A DNA stretch of 64,000 nt. Source: Limnoperna fortunei (taxonomy: Eukaryota; Mollusca; Bivalvia; Mytilida; Modiolidae). Positions 56,080-64,000 of this stretch are shown one piece after another. The stretch is from assembly GCA_944474755.1 (NCBI GenBank), contig OX104115.1, positions 72,082,993-72,146,992 of the forward strand, given 5' to 3'. The position numbers and the translations under genes are program-made. Under the pieces are notes generated by a model. That model made no database searches. It had not been told where the DNA came from and saw only the letters and a program-made list of their open reading frames with translations. The first letter of the stretch is position 1; every line of letters begins with the position of its first letter.

Positions 56080-56765
56080 AGTCGTGCCCTATACCTTTAT
56101 CTTGATCAATTCTAGAGTTTGCAAAATACAAGTTAAGTGTTCTACATTAGTTTAATCATTTAATTAAATGGTTCAAATCGACAATGGACAACTTCTTCTT
56201 GAGGGACAGTGTTCCGGCACACATGTAGATTCTGATGTCATCAACAATTTCAAAATCATCTTCAATCCTGAACGTGTCAATTAATGTATCATCTGGTACA
56301 ATAAAGTCCTCGAGCACAACAGTTCTTGCATCAATATTACCAATAAGTGATGAGCATAATACTTTATCATATACAATTCTTGAAATCATGTTCTATTTCA
56401 TTAAATATTTCTTTATATTGGAATATTTAGAGTTTTCTGTAGGCACATAAAACAAACCTATTATTACATAACTTTTTACGTGATGTTTCAAACCAAATCA
56501 CTAATTCACTCTCAGTTCCAATAAATTTGATATTATCTTGAATACTAGTCTTGTAAATAATTGCAATTCTGCCTGAATAATCGGTAGGAACATTTAACCC
56601 ATTAAGAAATGAAAGATTTGTTTAAATTAATATACATATGTCCTGGGATTGGATAGTTTCATTCAAATCAGGATATACAAATTTCTTTTTTAGTCCACAA
56701 ATATTTAAATTTCAAAAGTTTAAATCAATGTTGCTAAAAAGGAACGTGTTCTCTACATTACTAAT
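56080..56765 (-). pseudogene. LINE endonuclease (EEP) fragment
   Basis: On the minus strand: NLNICGLKKKFVYPDLNETI, QSQDICIL (start of the EEP fold); DYSGRIAIIYKTSIQDNIKF (the 'GGIAIyvK' block); ESELVIWFETSRKKLCNN with a 'VLCAY' following (the 'lvW.......GavY' block); LIGNIDARTVVLEDFIVPDD (metal-binding 'GDFNART' block, with N and D exchanged); and KKKLSIVDLNHL. Three or more stops interrupt. Same strand as the fragment at 55440-55670 and presumably the same element. Clade not assigned. Confidence 0.75.
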
Positions 56766-56769
56766 ACAA

Positions 56770-59289
56770 ATTGTATAGTTTCCATATGAACACACATACA
56801 CCTATCTAGGCGGTACAGCATTATTCAGAGGGAAAGTGTGCTACTCGTTTTCGGTTGACCTTGGATACAATTGCCTTCCACTAATATTGAGTTTGTCAGA
56901 TCATATTATATCACATATTTATCATCATAATAAAAATCTTCTCAGAAACACTAGCTTCTTAAAAATTCCATTAGCTTGTACTCAGTCGTGTAAAAGCATC
57001 ATTTTACCCATATGCACCTAATGTATAGAACAATATTGTCTTTGACACTTAAAACTTCCCTGCCTTTTCCATATTCATGAAAGTTAAACAATATGTGTCC
57101 TTAATCAAGTTCTTTATAAAATTTGTATGACACGTAAAATCTTACAATTTCTAAAGAAGATGATAATGATCGACTCAATATGCAAAATAATAATGAATAA
57201 TAATACATTTGCATAAGGGGCTAATAAGTAATTTGTTTGAGGTGGGTCGATTTAAATATATCGATTATAGGACTAGACGATAAGAAATGAATAAAAAGAT
57301 ATATTAAAACAGTTAATAAAATAGAAACCCGTCTAAATCTAGCTTTTTAAGTGCATGTCGTAACCGGATAAAATGATATGACGCAAAAATATCAAATAAT
57401 TGCATTTCTAAAAGCAGCAAAAAATATAACCATATAAGTTGAAGATATTAATGCATTACAAATAAACAGCTTACCATATAAATCTGAAAATACTGCAAGA
57501 AATAAGTTGAATGATCATTTCTTTCTACCTAAGATGATAGTGCTTATTAATCTACAATTTTGTACAACTAAACTGTCATTGTTACGCAAACAATTGGGTT
57601 TATAACGTCAAAGTATTAAACAAATACACATAAGTATCAATAAAATATTATCTTTAATACTATATTCACCACTATACAACTTACAACATAAACTGTATTG
57701 CAAAGTACGGATTTGAAATTGCACTAATTTTGTTGATTGTAACTATCTGGGCTCAATCTGAAACTCGCTATCTCTTTGCGAAATGTTTGAATGTGTTGCC
57801 GACATTTTTCATTTTACATTTACAATCTCCACTAATATATTGGAACGTAGTTACAATATTTTTTTGCTATCATACATGTAGTGAAAGTTTTTGTTCATAT
57901 TTCTGCTATCACTGCAATAATGTTTCCTAGTTACATGCTAGTTAGGTCAAATTTTACTATGGAAAATCGCCTTATCAAAATTAAAAAAAACTGCCATATT
58001 TAAAAACGCTGAATATATCGAGGAAATAATTATTGATTTCAAAACGTACCCTTCTTGATCTACAAAAGGAGCACAAGCTGAACCATACGCGGAAAGCAGT
58101 TTTCATATTTCACGCAAAACAATCCATTTGCAGTATAGTTAAATTTTATCCGTAGTGTAAGAAAATTTGGGGCAAACTGAGCTTAAAACAGCTCATAAAC
58201 GGCCTTATATCTGGTTGTATATACATGTACTAAATTTATGCTTTTTACTACAAGAGTGCCTAATGTGATTAGTCGTTTGCATAAATAGGGCGCTCGATTT
58301 CGGTGTGTAAACATGCTTTTGGCTGACATGTATCACATACTTGTCAAGCAGTGATAGCTGATTCCAATCAAGGTACTAGTATTGTAATAGAACAAATGGA
58401 TGCAAATTTTAAATAGAATATGAATCTTCTTATTTATGTAAGTTCGAATTTCGACATTTATATTGGGATAAATATATTGTTCGCAAGTAAAGTAGTTGCT
58501 CAACAAGTTACTGCTACATGTAAGCAGGAACATAATTTAAGGACTAATTATATTTATTTGAATAATTTATCATTCAACTGTCACAAATGATGTTTTCCAG
58601 CAACACGGAATGAAAAACGGATATTTGTGATGGCAAAATATAAGATTGACCGTAGTGGAGTATTCATGCATCTTACATAATTATAGGTATTCTAATTATA
58701 ATTCACACTGATTTTGTCTTAATAAACATAAGTTTTAGAGTTGCTGTAATTTAACTGTGCGAAATCATTTGTTGTATGTATTTTTAACACAATATAGAAC
58801 TAACTCAATGAGTTGTAAAATCAAAAGTCAGGAAAACATTTTTTAGAGAAATTATTAATATCACAATGTAATTAAAATTAAATCTTTCACTTGCTGCAAC
58901 CTTTTTCTAATTGTCACTTTGAAGCACGACAAGACAATACCAAAAAGGAAGAGCAAGTAAATGATATAATTTTAATTAGATTGCTTACCCTCAATACGTA
59001 TTAAACTATTACAACGAGTAATATTGTACTTGTTTACAAAGGTTTATAATCTTGATACCTAGTCTAAACTAGATATCAGTAAGATTGTGTCTATCTTTGT
59101 GTAACCAGCTGTCAAAAATGATGTTTGCCTTAAAATACTGTAAGCATATTTATTATCAAATGCTAATATCCTATTGCCGGCAACTGGAACTGGGAGGACA
59201 GACGTCAAATTTATTTAAATAAATTACCAAGTCAGAATAACATTGATTTTTAATCTTAATGAGCAAAACAATAAATTTCTTTCTAGTGA
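56770..59289. other. No recognisable gene
   Basis: AT-rich with short unconvincing ORFs (56836-57021, 57730-57930, 58333-58533). The 5' end of the LINE may extend a little into its left part. Confidence 0.5.
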
Positions 59290-60071
59290 TTTCAAAAGTA
59301 TATGGATGCTAATTCAACATATTTTTGTGGTACAAACGCATAAAAAATAAAACCAAGTTGTTACCAATTGCCAAAGCCTGTCGTCAGTGTTTGCTGTAAA
59401 AACATTGAATAATGTTGACCCACCAAAAACAAGCGCTCGCATCACCCTTATTATGCAACAAAGAATATCATTTTTTTCATTTTTATTGAAATAGGCTCAA
59501 ATATATGACAATCATATGATATTCATTTGACGTCACCATTAAATATATGACCTCACATGACCACGGGAATTCAAGGGCACTGTTTGGGTGCTCGGAGTAA
59601 CGTCAATCATGAAATCTAGCCATACGATTTTAAAACTAATACAGTTTGTCTAACAATTCTAAATGTACATAAGCATGATCATCAACAGTAAAAGCGCACA
59701 GCGATATGTGCCGTGTTCAATTTCTAAGTTTAATAAAATGCAATATAGATCATTATACGCGTTATTAAAAAAACACAGTTATCAACATCCATGCAATAAC
59801 ATGAACAAAAAGTAAACAAAGTAACACTCACAAATATCCTCAAAATGAAACAATATTTCTACCAACAAAAAACATCAAACTGGGATTGATCCATAATTAT
59901 TAATCAGATTATGAACTACTTGACTGACAAAAATCTAACTCAACCGAAATGAATGCTACTATATTTTTGCAAAATGTAGCTGTAACTGATGCATAAAAAC
60001 AAAAGAATCCTTACAAAAAATGTTATTTCTTCATAGAACATTCCAATGAATAGACAAATTGTTTACATCTA

Positions 60072-60922
60072 CTGTAAACGTATTAATTTTTGCGGATTCT
60101 AATTTTCGCGTTTTTGTCAAGTTGAACATTTTCGCGGGTACAGATTTTTGCGAATTCATCGAAGATAAAATAATTCAAAATCACTATATATACACCTTTT
60201 TTTTATTTCTTTCCAAACCTTCTTTAATTCTTTAAAAATAGTTCACAAACGTTAATGACGTAATACAGAAATATCGACTTTCCTGAAGCAATTTAGCCCT
60301 AAAATGTTGCTTTCATACGCACTTCTGGTATAAAATCCAAAGGGAATTTATTTGTACTCAGTTCTTTCTTATCTTAAACCAAAAAAAATGCATCCTGGAT
60401 AGTTAATGCATTTCAACAGACCTTAAACATTAATTCGAGGTTGGTTTAAATCGGGATCAAAAAAGCCATTGAGAAATGTAGAGATTAGCTTCCCGTTAAA
60501 AAAACACTCGTTAATTAATAAATCAACACTTCGTTGTACAATTGTTTATTGTAATCAGTGATCTGTACAAAGACAGGTTACTAGTAAGCAGGCCGTCTTG
60601 ATGTACGCTTTGTAAATAGATATGTATTGATTTTGTCGATAATTTGTAAAATATTCTTTGTTTTTTTATTCAAGCCAAGTTAATAATATCAAACATTTGA
60701 TTTCAATAATTGATTGATGAAAATATAAACAATATGTTTTTTGTAAGATTAATGCGTACAATTTATAACAGTACTTACTCAATCAATAATTGATCTCCGA
60801 TGTTCACCTTGACAGTGTGTCTGTTTAGTATACCAAAGTTTTTCGAGGGTATCTATTTTCGCGCTTTTCTTGGTACCGCGAAAATAGCGAAAATTAGAAC
60901 ACCGCGAAAATTACGTTTGCAG
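60072..60922. mobile_element. MITE-like element with TTTTCGCG-rich ends, flanked by TA
   Basis: 851 bp. The left end is CTGTAAACGTATTAATTTTT, then GCGGATTCTAATTTTCGCG. The reverse complement of the right end is CTGCAAACGTAATTTTCGCG, then GTGTTCTAATTTTCGC. TA lies on both sides (60070-60071, 60923-60924). ATTTTCGCG words recur 3-4 times in each end. No ORF. LR1-A lacks it at the corresponding place. Confidence 0.75.
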
Positions 60923-61375
60923 TATTTGACTTCTTTAATTCATATTGATACAGTTCTACATGTAGTAGAATAATGTAGTAAGGAACTCGCAAAATTAATA
61001 AACAAATTAAAACAACGAATTGAGTCTAAAACTTAAAAAAAACACTAATAGACTAAATTTTACTGGGCTACCACTTTGGAAATGCCTATTCTACATTATA
61101 TTTCACAATTTATACATTATGCTATATTTCGGTATGCGGTATTTCGATATTCTAAACTGGACACTGATATAATGTATTAAGATACTCAAACAAGTGTTTG
61201 GTGTACTTTAATTCATATTAATTCGTAAGAAGTTCTATGGGAGTCACCATGACCTTATTGATAGTTATAAGAAATTCTCTCCAATGCGATCAGATATTAT
61301 TGTTTTAGTCATGTTCTCTTCCTAGATTTGAAATTTTATAGACATAACAATGAATAACTTGTCATGTGTCTAATT

Positions 61376-61712
61376 AGAAATTGGGGCATACTGGAAGGAA
61401 CCACATTGCTCGATCCACAGAGCTGCCTAAGTGCGTACCTAGGTGGCGGATAAGAGATGCTGTCTTGTTCAGGGTGTCAGGTCATAAGAAAAATCTGTTT
61501 GCAGACTACAGTGAGTGACGTGACTGTGAGTGCCAAACCCCTTGCAAGTTTTTGGTAGATATCGATAAAAGTAGGATCGCTGTATACGCAAAACAAAAGG
61601 TCTAAATGTTCCGCTCCTATCCAGTACTCTATATTTTTCTAGTGGCAGTGAAATATAGCCGAAAAGCTGCTCTCTGGACGCTAAACGATCAGTTAATCAA
61701 TCAATCAATACA
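61376..61712 (+). repeat. AATC-tailed repeat module, copy M4
   Basis: CACAGAGCTGCCTAAGTGCG, 'GGATAAGAGATGCTGTCTTG', GGTGTCAGGTCATAAG, GATATCGATAAAAGTAGGAT and TCTAGTGGCAGTGAAATATA, then GCTGCTCTCTGGACGCTAAA and a short AATC tail. Contains the empty target site of the CACTA-like element (TTCAGGGTGTC near 61474). Confidence 0.65.
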
Positions 61713-62085
61713 TTAATCACAAAGATTAGTGGATAACCAGGCTTAATCGTCAGGAGTCCACCCATATATTAATTAGATTAGAGTTACTTTTTTGTGTTTT
61801 TTTTTTTTTGTGTTGTACATCTTGTTTTAATGCGTATTTGTAATAGCCCTTTTTGGCCAAAGCCTTTGGTTGGTTTCCTTGATATATACTTTTTCATACA
61901 GAAAGTAAAACATGCACATTTTGTGAAGCAATAGATTTGGAATTCAAATTTGCCAAAGCGTTAAGGTCCATCATCTATACTATACTCAACTTAAAGAGCG
62001 TCCTAAAAATGTTGCGTATATTAAACAAATTTAGAAATTCAAATTATAGAGAAACTTTTGTGGTTAATATAACTTATATCGAAAT

Positions 62086-62176
62086 CAACGTCCTGAATAT
62101 AGCTGAAATATTGCTTGCTGAACGTTAAACAAGAACTAATCAATCAATCAATCACTCACTCACTCAATCAATCAAT
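62086..62176 (+). repeat. AATC-tailed repeat end M6
   Basis: CGTCCTGAATATAGCTGAAA, TATTGCTTGCTGAACGTTAA, then AATC/ACTC units. Only the 3' end of the module, about 370 bp after M4. Confidence 0.7.
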
Positions 62177-62949
62177 CAATAAATCAAATTCTTTGTTACG
62201 CGAATTTGTCATACTGCGTTCTGCTTATTCCTTCCATTTCAATTTGTTGCTTACCCTTCTGTAGCACTGTCTCAGCCAGGTTTTAGAAGGGTGCGTGACG
62301 CTAAGGCTTGGTTTTTGTGTTATTTCTGTTTGCTTATTAGTTGTCCTCTCTTTTGTTTAACCATGGTTTTGCCTGTCCTTGACAATCTCTCATGATAACT
62401 GCCCGGAATCTTTTAATCTGTTTCTAACATTACACAAGGTAAGTATTTACTAGTAAGACAGTGTGATAATTAGCGTGTTACTGGTATTTGTCTTCATATT
62501 ATTAGACATGCATTTACCAAACAAAGTACTCTGATGCATAAAGAAAAACATGAAATTCTTTAAAAAGTACAAAGTCACACAGTTTTAATTGTTTTTTTTT
62601 AATCATTTTTAATTATATTTTGTGTCTAGTAGTCGTTGTTAAAATCATCTAGAGCTTATCCATGCATACTAATAAAAGTTTCTAAGCGATATTATTTTGT
62701 ATACGAAAGACGGCCATAAATCTATAACGAGTGGTAGAGAATTTCAATATTTAAAAATCGAAATGAACAACTTTTAAATTTATTTCCTGTTCATAGTTTA
62801 AAAAATTAACCCTACATCAACATGTTTTAAAGATGATTTTTACATCTATTTCCTTTAAAATAAATCACACAAAGTTGTTCAAACTTAAAAGTTTATTAAA
62901 ATTTTCAAACTAAGCACATTCCTGTCCACAGCATATGATCACCCACATT

Positions 62950-63150
62950 ACAGTCAATATCTGTTGTGCAAACATTTACCTTGTAATTCAAAATGGACCG
63001 GTCTCGGCATAGACTTAATCAAATGACGATTACACTTTCGTTCAATTTATCTTGCAGAATTTGTGGTGCTGATTCACGACGGTGTTGTTTCTATCCTTAT
63101 TATTCAACAAATGTTCTATTGGGTTAAAGTTTGTGATTGTGGTAAAAAGA
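62950..63150 (-). pseudogene. C-terminal remnant of a Tc1-like transposase in LR1-C
   Basis: Minus strand shows NFNPIEHLLNN, the best kept NPIEH box of the three LR1 copies, followed in shifted frames by LIKSMPRPVHFELQG and CLHNRY. Same relative position as in copies A and B. Confidence 0.6.
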
Positions 63151-64000
63151 CGAGCACTGTTACGTTTTGAGTAACTTAAAAGTGTGCCGCCGAACTTTTA
63201 CGTACTGAAATTCTGTCCAAAAAAGGTTTATTGAGAGCAAGACTTATGATTTCAATGCCTCATTAAATAGAGGCGTTAACGTTGCAAGTGAATGATATCA
63301 GTTTTATTGGGTTTTTGGCGTTTGAATATAGCTCTCACGTAATCACACGAACACGACAATAATTGGCTTCCTCCAGGACGTAGTTCCTGGAAAACCTTTC
63401 TGAAGTCAGTCTTTGTTGCGGATTCAGCCTCATACCAGTCGATACCAACGTCTCATTACTTTACGAATATCATTGTAAAAAATAGTATGAAAATAAATGT
63501 AGAAACGGTACATGTATGTTTTGTAAATTAGGAAATGAAAATGGCAAATATCTAAATTTAAACAGTTAATGTAAAAATGAATATTGATTAAGAATTTAAT
63601 GTAAAAAAATTGTATTTTTAAGTAAAAAATGAAAATGTCAGAATGGAGAGAAATGGTAAATTGATATTTTTAAATAAGGGAAGGACATTGGGGACAGTTT
63701 GTACATATCAGAATCGAAATATCAAATTTCAATATTAATATACAATATGAAATTTTATAAAGATATTTGTGAGAAATAAAATGGAAAACGTGCAATCCAC
63801 GAACACAAATTTCTAATGACAGAATCGAAATGGCAAATACTCAAATTAAATTCCAAAGTAATTCTTAAATAAAAAAGGGAAAACATTCTTTAAAAAATAG
63901 TACAGGTAATCGTTTATATGCCTGCTAATTGCATTTAAAAATAAATATGGAAAGAACGACAGTTAGGAAATATTTTAAGACAGAAATTTCTTATTCAGTT

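Larger units (their letters stand above)
59290..64000. repeat. Long repeat LR1, copy C (runs off the window)
   Basis: Collinear with LR1-A from TTCAACATATTTT (59310) through the GATCATTATACGCG module (59752) and the AATC-tailed module to GAATCGAAATGGCAAATACT (63822; GGAGAATACT in A). Interrupted by the MITE-like element at 60072-60922. An added 500-bp stretch at 63190-63710 has no counterpart in A. It keeps the uninterrupted sequence at the site where LR1-B carries the CACTA-like element. Confidence 0.65.

Overview
The window looks like AT-rich nuclear DNA of a marine invertebrate, most likely a bivalve mollusc and possibly mussel-like. That is an inference from the mix of elements: a BEL/Pao retrotransposon, a DIRS/Ngaro-type retroelement, tRNA-derived SINEs, long (AATC)n tails, RTE-type and other LINE remnants, and a host gene with a farnesoic-acid-O-methyltransferase-like (FAMeT) domain. 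There are no operons, no CRISPR array and no convincing stand-alone RNA genes. Most of the sequence is layered transposable-element debris.

Layout. 0-6.9 kb: a decayed tyrosine-recombinase retrotransposon (gag, RT, RNase H, recombinase, SGNH-hydrolase-like domain), then a Penelope-like RT fragment and a tail repeat. 6.9-14.5 kb: a long repeat (called LR1 here), followed by a 3-kb inverted-terminal element flanked by TA. 16.1-16.6 kb: an RTE-type endonuclease remnant. 17.4-19.6 kb, minus strand: the one convincing host gene, three exons, encoding a predicted secreted 245-residue protein with a cysteine-rich PAN/apple-like module and a FAMeT-like domain. 20.1-28.0 kb, minus strand: a young, nearly complete BEL/Pao element with two 925-bp LTRs differing at about five positions, a 5-bp target duplication, and a coding region broken by one frameshift and one stop. 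28-38 kb: sparse sequence with SINEs, minisatellites, a second RT fragment and tail repeats.

38.2-47.4 kb: the most structured region. A 5122-bp element with CACTATG ends, inverted arms of about 536 bp built from 61-bp tandem units, and a 3-bp CAG target duplication sits inside a second LR1 copy. The LR1 copy near 61.5 kb preserves the empty site. The interior of this CACTA-like element is homologous to the interior of the unrelated-looking TA-flanked element at 11.5-14.5 kb. 48.9-50.4 kb: diverged repeat units. 51.8-53.5 kb: a third RT fragment with two tail repeats in opposite orientation. 54.3-56.8 kb: a dead Tc1-like transposase facing fragments of a LINE. 59.3 kb to the end: a third LR1 copy, interrupted by an 851-bp MITE-like element. 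All LR1 copies carry the C-terminal remnant of a Tc1-like transposase on the minus strand.

Only the FAMeT-domain gene looks like an intact host function, and only the BEL element looks recently active. All family assignments rest on motif recognition by eye; no search was run.
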